64,000 nucleotides of DNA from Desulfoluna sp942491485 (GCA_942491485.1 CALOAX010000017.1:248001-312000); one strand, 5' to 3'; counted from the stretch's first letter, positions 55,706 to 64,000 are shown. Notes: generated from the sequence alone by a model not told the origin. Translations and numbers: made by a program.

Positions 55706-58700
55706 TCATGGCTTTGCCACCACCACCTGGTTTCGTCCACCCTTCTTGCCTTGGTAGAGAGCTGCATCGACCTTGCCAATGCTCTGCTCAAAGCTTTGAT
55801 CCAATTCGCAATTCACCACCCCGAGGGTAAGGGTGACGGTGAGATAGGCCTCGTTCCATTCAAAAAGGGAGGAGGATATGCGGCTTCGCAGTCGGTCCGC
55901 GAGAATTTCGGCGCCTTTTCCATCCGTGTCGGGAAGAACGATAAGAAACTCTTCTCCACCCCAGCGACCGATGACGTCGTGGACCCTCAGGCTTGACTCA
56001 AGGAGTCTGCTGAGTCGCTGAAGAACAAAATCACCGCAGTCGTGACCGTATTTGTCGTTGATTTGTTTGAAGTGATCGACATCGGCGAGGATCATCGCAT
56101 AGGGGCTTTGGTTTCTCCGGGCTTGGGACCGAAGCTCTTTTTCCCGTTTCTGGACCCCTCTGCGGTTCATGAGCTCGGTCAACGGGTCCGTGAGGGAGAG
56201 GCGCTCGTAAAGACGGGTCTGGTCTTCAAGCTCCCGGGTTCTTTCCGTGACGAGTTGCTCAAGTTCCCGGTTGCGATTGGCGATGGTGGTGAAACGCAGG
56301 CGAATCAGCCCCGCAATCAGCAGGAGGGCTGCAACCTGAACATACCACCGCTTCCAGAAAGGGGGGGTGATGTGGATCTCAATGCCCGGGTGGCTTTGGT
56401 TCCAAGCCCCTTGGCTTCCGGCTGCCATGACATGAAACCGGTAGGTTCCCGGGGGCAGCTGAGGGTATCGCGCGGTGGTTGTGTTTTTGGCGTCCACCCA
56501 GCCGCTGTCGTAGCCGTCAAGCCTGTACCGATAGCGGTTCTCGGTTGTGTTGTTGTAGTCATGGAGAACGAAGGAGAAGGTGAGGTTGTTTTCGTCGTAC
56601 GCCAGGTCAATGCGCTCCGTTTCGTTCAAGGGGCGGGAGAGGATGAGGCGGTTCTTTACGGGGGTGCCGGGGCGGACCGGGGTGCCGTTGAGGCGGAGAC
56701 CTGTGAGGTGAAGCGAGGCGGATGGCAGGGTGAGGGGGACCTCCTCCGGGGTAAAAAGGAGGTAGCCGTTTTCTCCTCCGAAGATCACCTCGCCATCTGT
56801 GGAACGGGTTGCCGCTCCCTGCACAAACCGAAGGGGCAGGGGAAAACGGGAGATATTTCCGTTTTTGATGTCGATGGCGGAAAGTCCTTTGTCCGTCGCT
56901 ACCCACAGGCGCCTGCTGCCGTCAAAGACCAGGCTTTTGATGATATTTCCCGAGAGGCCGTCTTCCATGAAGTAGCTTCGTATGGTCTCTGTTTCGGGGT
57001 TCAGGCGGTTGAGTCCGTGATAGGTCCCCACCCAGATGCCTCCATTGGGGGCCTCGGCAAGGCAGGTGATGATGTTATTGGAGAGGCTCTCTGCTGCCTT
57101 TTTTCGATGGTGGAATTGGGTGATCGGGGCCCCATTCTTAGCAATGCGGTCGAGGCCGAGGTTGGTTCCCACCCAGATGTTGCCCTTCTTGTCTTCGAGG
57201 AGAGCGTGGATCGTGTTGCTGCTGAGCCCCCCTTTGTCGGTTTCTCCCTCGCTGAACCGGCGCACGTCCCCCGTTGTGAGGTCGTGGCGGAACAGCCCCT
57301 GGCTGCGTGTCCCTGCCCAGATGATCCCTGCTTTTTTCACACTGAGTGCGGTGATGTTGCGTTTGTCTGGCTGGGCAGAAATCGTGCCCCAGGATTGGAA
57401 TTCACCGGTTTGATGGTCTCTGACGACGAGCCCCCCGCCCCAGGTACCGATCCAAAGGTTCTTGTCGGTGTCCAGGGCAAGGGCGTTGATATCAAGGCTT
57501 CCCGGCCCCAATGGTGGGGGAGCGCCTCCCGTTGCCTTGAACGGTCCGCCGGATGACGAGACGTTGCCAAGGCCGGTGTACCAGCTTCCGGTCCAGATGC
57601 CCCCCTCACTGTCTGAGGCGGCGGCGTGGATGGACATGGGGACATCGTCTCCGGAGTACCCCGGCATGAAGAGGTGCATCTGGTGAAAGGTTTTGCTGAG
57701 GGTGCTGACCCCGCCTCCGCGGGTGCCGAGCCAGATGACCCCGGCCCGGTCCTCGGTGATCCATCGGATGTCGTTGTGGGAGAGGGCATTGGCCAGGTAC
57801 GGCACACTCTGGTGAAGAGTGCTTTTCCCGGTTTCCAGGTCAAGAATGAGCAACCCGTTGTCGTTGGTGCCCACCCACAGCGTCCGCCCATCGTCGTAGA
57901 GGGTGTTGATGGAGCCGTCAGCGACGTGAGGGGGCAGCTGATCCATGCCGGGAAAGGGAATGCAGCTCCCTTTTTCGGTATCAAAGAGGCGGAAGCCTTT
58001 TGGGGTTCCCACCCAGAGGGTAGAGCCCCCCGCCGGGTAGAGGGCCCGGATCTCATCATGGGGAAGGGTGGAGGGGTCTTCAGGGGAGTGCTTGAAGGCG
58101 GTGAAGGTCTCTTTCGTTCGATTGAAGCGGTTCAGCCCTTCCCCGGTGCCCACCCAGAGGGTGTCATCACGGGTTTCGGAGATGGACCAGATGCGGTTGT
58201 TGCTTATGGTGCCGGGCCGGTCACCTGCGATGAATCGGGTAAAGGTTTCTGTATCACGTTCAAAGCGGTTCAGCCCTTTGCTGAAAGTGCCGGCCCAGAC
58301 AACCCCTTGTGAGTCTTCGTAATGGGTTTGAACCCGATCCTCACTGAGGCTTTTGGGATCCGATGGGTTGTGCCTGAACGCCTGGAACGTTCCTGTGTCG
58401 GGGTCCAACCGATTGAAGCCTCCCCCCCAGGTGCGAACCCAGATAGCACCGGTGCGGTCCTCCAGCACTCCCCCGGCATCATTGTGGGAGAGGCTCTGCG
58501 GGTTGCCATCTTCATTTTGGAATACCTTCATGGAGATGCCGTCATACCGGGCCACCCCATTGCGGGTTCCGAACCACATGGCCCCTTTATGATCCTGCAT
58601 GACCTGGAAGACGGTGCTGTCCGGAAGGCCCTTTGCTTCGTCGATGGATTGAAAGAGAAGGGTCGGCGTGCCCCCGTATGCTGCGGGCAGGGTTGTTAAT

Positions 58701-58753
58701 AGAAGAAGAAAGCCCAGGCAGAAACCCCGAAACTGTTGACCTGCAGACACCAT
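55706..58753 (-). CDS. periplasmic two-component-type propeller diguanylate cyclase
   Basis: 1015 residues. Signal peptide 1-27 (ending AYG). About 28-690 is a double beta-propeller of two-component-regulator repeats (many copies of the form IWVGT...GLNR). Then a Y_Y_Y immunoglobulin-like domain (about 690-775, with YRYRLDGYDSGWVDA), a membrane segment (about 785-805), a short coiled coil and a GGDEF domain. The active site is GGEEF (932-936), and an RxxD inhibitory site (RVHD, 923-926) lies five residues before it. It turns a periplasmic, possibly carbohydrate, signal into cyclic di-GMP. GGAGG before the ATG. Confidence 0.94.
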   Translation of the reverse strand: MVSAGQQFRGFCLGFLLLLTTLPAAYGGTPTLLFQSIDEAKGLPDSTVFQVMQDHKGAMWFGTRNGVARYDGISMKVFQNEDGNPQSLSHNDAGGVLEDRTGAIWVRTWGGGFNRLDPDTGTFQAFRHNPSDPKSLSEDRVQTHYEDSQGVVWAGTFSKGLNRFERDTETFTRFIAGDRPGTISNNRIWSISETRDDTLWVGTGEGLNRFNRTKETFTAFKHSPEDPSTLPHDEIRALYPAGGSTLWVGTPKGFRLFDTEKGSCIPFPGMDQLPPHVADGSINTLYDDGRTLWVGTNDNGLLILDLETGKSTLHQSVPYLANALSHNDIRWITEDRAGVIWLGTRGGGVSTLSKTFHQMHLFMPGYSGDDVPMSIHAAASDSEGGIWTGSWYTGLGNVSSSGGPFKATGGAPPPLGPGSLDINALALDTDKNLWIGTWGGGLVVRDHQTGEFQSWGTISAQPDKRNITALSVKKAGIIWAGTRSQGLFRHDLTTGDVRRFSEGETDKGGLSSNTIHALLEDKKGNIWVGTNLGLDRIAKNGAPITQFHHRKKAAESLSNNIITCLAEAPNGGIWVGTYHGLNRLNPETETIRSYFMEDGLSGNIIKSLVFDGSRRLWVATDKGLSAIDIKNGNISRFPLPLRFVQGAATRSTDGEVIFGGENGYLLFTPEEVPLTLPSASLHLTGLRLNGTPVRPGTPVKNRLILSRPLNETERIDLAYDENNLTFSFVLHDYNNTTENRYRYRLDGYDSGWVDAKNTTTARYPQLPPGTYRFHVMAAGSQGAWNQSHPGIEIHITPPFWKRWYVQVAALLLIAGLIRLRFTTIANRNRELEQLVTERTRELEDQTRLYERLSLTDPLTELMNRRGVQKREKELRSQARRNQSPYAMILADVDHFKQINDKYGHDCGDFVLQRLSRLLESSLRVHDVIGRWGGEEFLIVLPDTDGKGAEILADRLRSRISSSLFEWNEAYLTVTLTLGVVNCELDQSFEQSIGKVDAALYQGKKGGRNQVVVAKP

Positions 58754-58814
58754 GTGTCCTCCAAAACCTTGCGACGTGTTACCCCTGTGGGCTGTTGATG
58801 TTCGTGTTGACCTA

Positions 58815-58916
58815 GTTTACCCGGCGGTTAAATGCGTGACAGTCAAGGGGCACTACCACCTTGCTGATTCTGCCATCTCCACGACCTGATGGTTCATATT
58901 TTAGTTGCCGGGGTAA
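58815..58916 (+). repeat. R4 repeat, copy 2
   Basis: TTTACCCGGCGGTTAAATGC through TTAGTTGCCGGGGTAATAC. Same layout as 25375-25482, with several substitutions. The remaining 58917-59166 shows no gene. Confidence 0.7.
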
Positions 58917-59166
58917 TACTAAGTATCATCGGCAGAGAGTGAAAATGGTTTATCGGTTTCTTTATTTATGTTGCCAAGGGTAAGGAACCGTAACTGTAAA
59001 TTTTATTATTACCGGGCTTTTCAGTGTGTACACCGGTGGTTGAAACGTTGTATGAGACGGGCTCTGGTTCATGCCGCCGTGCTCAGCCCGGGGGACTCAC
59101 ACCGTTAAACCTGAAGGCCGGTTTTATTGCGGCCTTGCAAATGAATAGATATCGGAGATCGAAATC

Positions 59167-59799
59167 ATGAGTGATTCAAAAATTGGGGTGGTCGTACCGG
59201 GCTCTCCCTTTGGGATGACCACACCGGATCGACTGGAAGAGATTGCAGCCGTTGCAAAAAAATACAAGGTCGAAACCATCAAGATCACGGCGGCCCAGAG
59301 GCTGAAACTCTACGGCGTGGAAAAAGAGGATGCTCCGGCTCTTTTAGAAGAGCTGGGCGGGGCGATGCCCAAACCCGTGGGTGTTAAAACGGGCCCCCAT
59401 ACCCTGCAGTGCTGCCCGGGAGTCAAGAGCTGCTCGTATGCCTGTCAGGACTCCCAGGGACTCTCCGCAAAACTGGGGAAGGCTCTTTCCACGCGCGTAT
59501 TTCCCGGTAAGGTCAAGGTCGGGGTCTCCGGCTGTGCCTTTAACTGCTGTGAAAGCCACCTTCGGGACGTGGGGATCTTCGGAAAGAAATCCGGATGGAC
59601 CCTCGTGTTCGCCGGCAACGCCGGTGGGCGTCCCCGCATCGGAGATGTTATCGCCGAAGGCCTGAGTGACGACGAGGTGATTGAGCGTACGCTGAAAGCC
59701 CTTGAGTACTACACTGCCAACGCCAAAAAGTTGGAACGATCGGCTCGCCTGGTGACCCGTAAAGGGGTGGATGAGCTCAAGGCGTTCATGGAAGAGTAG
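59167..59799 (+). CDS. small monomeric siroheme/[4Fe-4S] sulfite reductase
   Basis: 210 residues, the size of the low-spin assimilatory-type sulfite reductase of sulfate reducers rather than DsrAB or CysI. Cluster and siroheme ligands are C-x5-C (Cys83, Cys89 in CCPGVKSC) and C-x3-C (Cys123, Cys127 in GCAFNCC), the second cysteine pair bridging to siroheme. The N-terminal half-domain (KVETIKITAAQRLKLYGVEK) is the ferredoxin-like siroheme-binding fold. It reduces sulfite to sulfide in the cytoplasm; donor unknown. GGAG lies nine bases before the ATG. Monocistronic. Confidence 0.92.
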   Translation: MSDSKIGVVVPGSPFGMTTPDRLEEIAAVAKKYKVETIKITAAQRLKLYGVEKEDAPALLEELGGAMPKPVGVKTGPHTLQCCPGVKSCSYACQDSQGLSAKLGKALSTRVFPGKVKVGVSGCAFNCCESHLRDVGIFGKKSGWTLVFAGNAGGRPRIGDVIAEGLSDDEVIERTLKALEYYTANAKKLERSARLVTRKGVDELKAFMEE

Positions 59800-59864
59800 C
59801 ATGCGCGTTAAGCCGGAATTATTTGATTTTCCGATATGGGTTAAATCGTTGATCAGGCCCTAAG

Positions 59865-59931
59865 ACCTGTTTGTCAAACCCACTTTTTTAGATCGGGAAA
59901 AAGTTTGGCCCCCGGCAGGTCCGCCGGAGGC
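59865..59931 (-). repeat. AB-family A half, long-loop subtype
   Basis: Minus-strand copy with CAAAC...GTTTG around an enlarged loop, the same subtype as 28414-28476. Confidence 0.75.
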
Positions 59932-59956
59932 AATATCTGGCCTTGAGTGAGAAATG

Positions 59957-60001
59957 AAAAGCCCGGTCGGTCTCTGCATTGCAGATACTCCGGGCTTTTT
60001 T
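59957..60001. terminator. bidirectional rho-independent terminator
   Basis: AAAAGCCCGG and TCTGCA pair with TGCAGA and CCGGGCTTTTTTT. It serves the sulfite reductase gene and ends at the stop codon of the convergent secreted-protein gene. Confidence 0.85.
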
Positions 60002-60642
60002 TATTGTTGCTCCAGGATGGTGAAGCCGTTGATCAGTTCGTCGATATTGACTCTGTACTTTTCAACCAGGTCCTGGGAGGTGTAACCGATCACCTGGACG
60101 GAGCCGGTGCTTCCTGAATAGTAATTGCCAAGGTAGGTGAACGGAATGCCCTGAATGGTTCCAACCATCTCCATGTAACTGACGGTGACTCCGTTTACGA
60201 CACGGTCCCCCTCTTTCAGGACCCTGATGTCCGGGGCAACGCTCCGTGCATTCTCCACAGCCACTTTCTTGAGGGTCTGAATGGGAATGCGAATCTGTTC
60301 TGAAATGACCATGGCGTAGGCATCTTCCCCCCGCAAGGTGAACATGTACTCACTGTCATCGTTGGGGCCCTGCTTTTCAAGGGACCATTTCTTGGGATCC
60401 ATCCACATCCCGTATTTCACCCTGATCCCTTTCACCAGAAAGCTGGCATTGTCGGGTTTGGTGACATGAAGGGTGTCGAGTTTGATGACATCGGATGCGG
60501 CATGGTTGACTCCCACATACGCCCATGTGTGGTCATCGTAGAGGACCACCTCCTGACCTGTGTCGGTGATGGCGCTGATCTGTGCAAAAGAGGGTGAGGA
60601 AAGCAAAAGGATGGAAATCACCAACAACCGGAATGTTTTCAT
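60001..60642 (-). CDS. secreted DUF3157-like protein
   Basis: 213 residues. Signal peptide 1-20 (ending SFA-QIS). The mature N-terminus ISAITDTGQEVVLYDDHTWA is the DUF3157 hallmark (a short strand-turn found in periplasmic proteins); the remainder is beta-rich with YMFTLRGEDAYAMVISEQIR and FTYLGNYYSGSTGSVQVIGY. GGAGAG precedes the ATG. No enzymatic motif. Role unknown; a periplasmic lipid- or peptide-binding fold is possible. Confidence 0.72.
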   Translation of the reverse strand: MKTFRLLVISILLLSSPSFAQISAITDTGQEVVLYDDHTWAYVGVNHAASDVIKLDTLHVTKPDNASFLVKGIRVKYGMWMDPKKWSLEKQGPNDDSEYMFTLRGEDAYAMVISEQIRIPIQTLKKVAVENARSVAPDIRVLKEGDRVVNGVTVSYMEMVGTIQGIPFTYLGNYYSGSTGSVQVIGYTSQDLVEKYRVNIDELINGFTILEQQ

Positions 60643-60914
60643 TGGTCTCTCCCATATCTCTGGGGTAAATTGTATGCTTCATGGGTGAAGGGAAGGCTTT
60701 CAGCATGATCGCCGAGGTATGCGATGCAAGAAACAGGTCGCAGGACTAATTCTTAAATACTACACACAATTGATGCTCAATGGAACCGATGTTTCCGGGT
60801 TTTTGGATTTTTTTTAAGGGGAAAAAGCGTGATAGGTAGCTTTTTAAGGAATGCCAGGGGTTGCGGCATTGCTATGCTTTGGTGTAAAAATGTCTCACCA
60901 TTCAACTTAATACT

Positions 60915-61012
60915 GCCTCTCACGGCCCTGCCCGTGTGATTTCACCCAAGGATTAAGAGTCAAAGCGCATCTGCTACCTGCACTCAAGGTGCTGCACCTT
61001 GCCGTCGGAGGT
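60915..61012 (+). repeat. degenerate, compact AB element
   Basis: GCCTCTCACGGCCCTGCCCG, then GTGATTTCACCC, CAAAGCGCATCTGCTACCTG and CACCTTGCCGTCGGAGG. Left and right ends are only about 98 bp apart, so most of the A half is gone. 60643-61080 is otherwise empty. Confidence 0.55.
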
Positions 61013-61080
61013 GAGCGGAGCAGCATTAAAACAGGTTCGGTTAAGGTCGGCGAAATTCAACGAAGAGAAAGGGTAAAGAG

Positions 61081-61734
61081 ATGACGGATACACGTGTGAT
61101 GATTGCAGGGGCGACGGGCCTGGTTGGGGGGCGCTTTTTTGAAACGGCTGTTGCTGACCCCGGCTACTCAGAGATCGTCCTTCTGGGGCGGCGTCCTGTG
61201 CCGGAGCTGGACACCCATGAAAACGTGAGTACCCTTGTCACCGATTTTTCCGGACTTGAGGCCATGGCCCCATCTTGCAAGGTGGATGCGGTGGTCTGCG
61301 CCCTGGGCACCACCATCAAAAAGGCGGGAAGCAAAGAGCGGCTCTTTGAGATCGATTGCCTCTACACCGAAGCCGCGGCTTCCTATGCCCGGCGGTGTGG
61401 CGCCAAAACCCTGGTGGTCATCTCCAGCATCGGGGCCTCTGCTGCCGCGTCTTCCCACTACCTGAAGACCAAGGGGGAGATGGAAAGGCGGGTAACGTCC
61501 ATGGGCTTTCAATCCTGCCATATCTTACGGCCTTCGCTTCTCCTGGGGGACCGGAAGGAAAAGAGATTCGGAGAAGCCTTGGGCGTCCGGCTGCTTTCGC
61601 CTCTTTCGTTTATGATTCCTGCAACATACCGCCCCATTCATGCCGACATCCTGGCGCGAAAAATCAACGCGTTGTTGAAAGAGCCGGGGGAGGGGGTGGC
61701 GATTCACCAGGGGTCATCTCTGTTTCAGGTGTGA
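61081..61734 (+). CDS. NAD(P)H-binding oxidoreductase (HTATIP2-like atypical SDR)
   Basis: 217 residues. Rossmann motif GATGLVGGRFFETAV (10-24), VDAVVCALGTTIKKAGS, KTLVVISSIGASAAASSHYL and TKGEMERRV, with Tyr-x3-Lys (YLKTK) in place, followed by CHILRPSLLLGDRKEKR. This matches the small NAD(P)H-binding proteins related to TIP30/HTATIP2, whose substrate is usually unknown. Stands alone, convergent with the MscS gene 24 bp away. Confidence 0.88.
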   Translation: MTDTRVMIAGATGLVGGRFFETAVADPGYSEIVLLGRRPVPELDTHENVSTLVTDFSGLEAMAPSCKVDAVVCALGTTIKKAGSKERLFEIDCLYTEAAASYARRCGAKTLVVISSIGASAAASSHYLKTKGEMERRVTSMGFQSCHILRPSLLLGDRKEKRFGEALGVRLLSPLSFMIPATYRPIHADILARKINALLKEPGEGVAIHQGSSLFQV

Positions 61735-61758
61735 TGATGGAAAGGGGCCGAGCCCTGT

Positions 61759-62814
61759 TTACATCGGGGCCTGATTCTCTTTGTCGGGGGAGGTGACCGA
61801 TGTGTCGTTGAGCGTTTTAAAGCGCTCTTTCTCTTCATGAAGCCGCTCTGTGATCTCTTTTTTATCTGTCTCCCCGGTGGCCTCTTTCAACGCGGCTTCG
61901 AGGTGCAGGATGGCTTCCTGGCTCTCCTTTTTCTCCTTTTCAACGGTCTCTGCCTGTTCCGCTTTATCAAACACAATCTCTTCGGCCACAGTGGGTTCTT
62001 CAGGGGCTTTTTTCCTGAAGGCCTTGGGGATGGTGGTCTGGTTTGCCACCATGGGGCGCTGGTTCATAAATGACGGGGACATGATTTCGATGCCGTGGGT
62101 GTGAAGGGCATCAAGGACGGTTTTAAAGAGGTTGGACTTGGCTGTGATCAGCCATTTGACCTCGGCAAGAAAGCCGGAGATTCGATAGGTAATGGAGAAA
62201 TCGCCGAGTTCCAGAATATGGACAAAGGGCTCTTCAAGTCCGCTATCCCTGGCTGCCTGAAGTAGAAGGGGCTCAATGACCAGGTGGTGGGTGTCGTAGC
62301 CGAGGGAAAGGGAGATGGAAATGATGGTCCCGGAACTGCGAATGGTGGAGACGGGATGGGTGATGAGAAAGGTGTTCGGGATGGCGATGAGTTCGCGGGT
62401 TTCCGCCTGTATTTCCGTATCAAACAGTCCTCGCTCGGCCACGCGACCGAAGTGATCCCCCACGCGTATGAAGTCCCCCACACGAAAGGGGCTGGTGATG
62501 CGTAGCAAAATCCCCGCCATAAAGCTGGCCACCACCGTGGTGGAAGAGAAAGCAAACATGCCCGAGACCACCAGACCAATCAGCCCGAAAATTTGATTTC
62601 GGAAGGCATCCGTCACCGGCAGGGCCAAGGTTATGGCGATGATGGCAAGGATGGTCAGGCCCATCATGGATAGCTGGCGGGGAATTTTGCGCTCATTTCC
62701 AAGGGCCGTGTGTCTTCCCAGGAAAACCCAATGGAAGAATTTGAGGGCGATGCCTGAGATGATGGCGGTGGTGATAAGGGGTAGGTAGGGGATCAGGGAT
62801 GGCAATATGGACAA
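61759..62814 (-). CDS. MscS-family mechanosensitive channel
   Basis: 351 residues from TTG 62814, which has AGAGG seven bases upstream. The ATG at 62829 has no ribosome site, and an R2 repeat ends just 9 bp before it. Three membrane segments, then the pore-lining third segment (IGLVVSGMFAFSSTTVVASF) and the MscS beta domain (SPFRVGDFIRVGDHFGRVAE). The C-terminal 90 residues are a highly charged coiled coil (KAEQAETVEKEKKESQEAIL). It releases solutes under osmotic downshock. Confidence 0.88.
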   Translation of the reverse strand: MSILPSLIPYLPLITTAIISGIALKFFHWVFLGRHTALGNERKIPRQLSMMGLTILAIIAITLALPVTDAFRNQIFGLIGLVVSGMFAFSSTTVVASFMAGILLRITSPFRVGDFIRVGDHFGRVAERGLFDTEIQAETRELIAIPNTFLITHPVSTIRSSGTIISISLSLGYDTHHLVIEPLLLQAARDSGLEEPFVHILELGDFSITYRISGFLAEVKWLITAKSNLFKTVLDALHTHGIEIMSPSFMNQRPMVANQTTIPKAFRKKAPEEPTVAEEIVFDKAEQAETVEKEKKESQEAILHLEAALKEATGETDKKEITERLHEEKERFKTLNDTSVTSPDKENQAPM

Positions 62815-62838
62815 GGGGTAACCTCTCATTTTTATTAG

Positions 62839-63047
62839 CCCGGATATTTCATGAGAAGAAAAGTTGATCTAAGCAATGAGATGTCATTGCTGAAGGTTAC
62901 TGTGATAATGAAGACATTTCAAAAACACAACATGCAATTGACGGTTTCCTGCTCGCTTTTCTCACCCTTCGGGCGAGCCGAGTGCATCCATCTTCTGCAT
63001 TACCAAAGCATTGACTGTGGATGCACTCAACTCGTGAAATAGTCGGG
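62839..63047 (+). repeat. R2 element, full copy
   Basis: Ends CCCGGATATTTCATGAG and CTCGTGAAATAGTCGGG. Internal stem GAGTGCATCCA...TGGATGCACTC is a compensated version of the GAGTGCACCCA...TGGGTGCACTC stem at 22514. It fills the whole gap between mscS and trpA, ending 5 bp before the trpA stop codon. Confidence 0.88.
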
Positions 63048-63052
63048 TTAGG

Positions 63053-63868
63053 TTAATCCGTTGCTCTCGCTTTCAACCTGGTTCTGGCTTTGTATTCCCT
63101 TGTCTGGGCCCCGATGATCTTCGGCAGGTGGGGCTTGTCAAGGTTGGACTCGATGATGCGTTCAAAGGCGCTGCCGATGACCACGCCGTCGGCAAAGCGG
63201 GCAATGGCTTCCACGTCGTCCGGCGTGGTGATGCCAAACCCCACACAGACGGGAAGACGGGTCAGGTCTTTCACCCTGTTGTACTGCTCTTCCACGGCGT
63301 CGGCATTGAGACCTCCGCTGCCGGTGACCCCGACCATGGAGATAAGGTAGAGGAAGCCCGATGCTGTGTCGGCGATCATCCGGACCCGCTTGTCGTACGT
63401 TGTGGGGGCCACGAGGCGGATGAGGCTTAGTTTCTCTTTGCCAAGGGCGCCGTCGAGCTCGAAGGCTTCTTCCGGGGGCATGTCCACAACGAGAACGCCG
63501 TCGGCGCCCGCTTCTGCTGCTTGGCTGGCAAAGGCCTCGTAACCAAAGGCGAGCAGGGGGTTGGTGTAGGAGAACAGGACGATGGGGATGTCCGTAAACT
63601 CCCGGATGTCTGTCACCAGCTTCAGGATCTTCTTCACCGTGGCGCCGGCCTTGAGGGCCCGCTCCGAGGAACGCTGAATGACAGGGCCGTCTGCGGAAGG
63701 GTCGGAAAAGGGGATGCCAAGCTCAAGGACATCGAGGCCCGCTTCACACATTTTTTCGATGAGGGCAAGGGAGGTTGCGTAGTCGGGGTCGCATGCCGTG
63801 ACAAAGCCCACCAGAGCCTTTTCGCCCTTCTCTTTGAGTCGTTCAAACCGCTCTTCTATTCGCTTCAT
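63053..63868 (-). CDS. trpA: tryptophan synthase alpha chain
   Basis: 271 residues, normal length. It cleaves indole-3-glycerol phosphate and passes indole to TrpB. Catalytic Glu is in LDVLELGIPFSDPSADGPVI, with the second acid (Asp) in GADGVLVVDMPPEE; the phosphate-binding loop is VCVGFGITTPDDV then GVVIGSAF. Its ATG overlaps the trpB stop (TAATG), so translation is coupled. Last gene of a trp operon entering the window from the right. Confidence 0.97.
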   Translation of the reverse strand: MKRIEERFERLKEKGEKALVGFVTACDPDYATSLALIEKMCEAGLDVLELGIPFSDPSADGPVIQRSSERALKAGATVKKILKLVTDIREFTDIPIVLFSYTNPLLAFGYEAFASQAAEAGADGVLVVDMPPEEAFELDGALGKEKLSLIRLVAPTTYDKRVRMIADTASGFLYLISMVGVTGSGGLNADAVEEQYNRVKDLTRLPVCVGFGITTPDDVEAIARFADGVVIGSAFERIIESNLDKPHLPKIIGAQTREYKARTRLKARATD

Positions 63869-64000
63869 TACTCAGCCTCCCTTGCTGCATCGTATTCGGC
63901 CACACTGGACATGTCCTTGTCACCCCGGCCGGACAGGTTGATCACCACCACATCGTTGTCCGACATCTGCCCTGCTTTTTTCATACCCATGGCCACGGCA
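63868..64000 (-). CDS. trpB: tryptophan synthase beta chain, 3' end (partial)
   Basis: Only the last 43 codons lie in the window. Read on the minus strand they give AMGMKKAGQMSDNDVVVINL then SGRGDKDMSSVAEYDAAREA and the stop TAA (63870-63868). NLSGRGDKD is the conserved C-terminal TrpB motif. The gene continues beyond the window edge. Confidence 0.93.
   Translation of the reverse strand, partial: AVAMGMKKAGQMSDNDVVVINLSGRGDKDMSSVAEYDAAREAE

Overview
The window looks like a chromosome segment of an anaerobic Desulfobacterota (deltaproteobacterial, sulfate-reducer-like) organism. The evidence is indirect: a two-gene NrfHA cytochrome c nitrite reductase, a small monomeric siroheme sulfite reductase of the kind found in sulfate reducers, three large PAS-type hybrid histidine kinases, malate synthase G and a strict-anaerobe flavour to the gene set. 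I cannot name the species from the sequence alone. There is no rRNA, tRNA or CRISPR array that I can see.

Layout. 0.8-3.4 kb: a polar amino-acid ABC importer (binding protein, permease, ATPase) on the minus strand, with paired hairpins between the first two cistrons. 3.4-6.7 kb: two small genes (one Tim44-like) in a stretch packed with dispersed repeats. 6.7-10.9 kb: an accessory block with a large PD-(D/E)XK nuclease of unknown family, a membrane-anchored Mrr-type nuclease and a Y1 (REP-associated type) transposase gene bracketed by perfect 19-bp inverted repeats. 11.3-13.4 kb: nrfHA with a long leader. 13.9-20.3 kb: a transposase remnant, a DUF711 gene, a hybrid kinase and an SDR pseudogene. 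20.3-31.7 kb: katG, two outer-membrane proteins, a TetR/CPBP-protease operon whose operator lies inside its own promoter, an acetoacetate-decarboxylase-like gene, an NAD-binding protein and signal peptidase I. 32-37.7 kb: two close HDOD paralogues flanking a ferredoxin-like gene that has been split by an IS1634-like element; the target duplication and original reading frame can be reconstructed exactly. 38-46 kb: malate synthase G, an MDR oxidoreductase, a second hybrid kinase and a small orphan. 46-58.8 kb: a PIF1-like helicase, a lipoprotein/outer-membrane protein pair, a third hybrid kinase and a periplasmic-propeller diguanylate cyclase. 59-64 kb: sulfite reductase, a secreted DUF3157-like protein, an NAD(P)-binding protein, an MscS channel and the end of a trp operon (trpB 3' end, trpA).

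The most striking content is between the genes. More than twenty copies of one structured element family (here called AB) sit in intergenic DNA. A full copy is about 170-190 bp, has ends GCCTCCGGCGGC / GCCGCCGGAGGC and contains three inner hairpins. Comparing copies shows paired, compensating base changes in the hairpin stems, so the fold rather than the sequence seems to be kept. A second family (R2, ends CCGGATATTTCATGAG) shows the same behaviour. There are also several unrelated heptanucleotide arrays. Several of these repeats lie directly against stop codons, and one forms the last codons and the stop of glcB. These repeat systems are the best candidates for something not yet described.

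Gene starts were chosen by Shine-Dalgarno position, signal peptides and paralogue comparison. All functional calls rest on motifs read by eye; no database search was possible.
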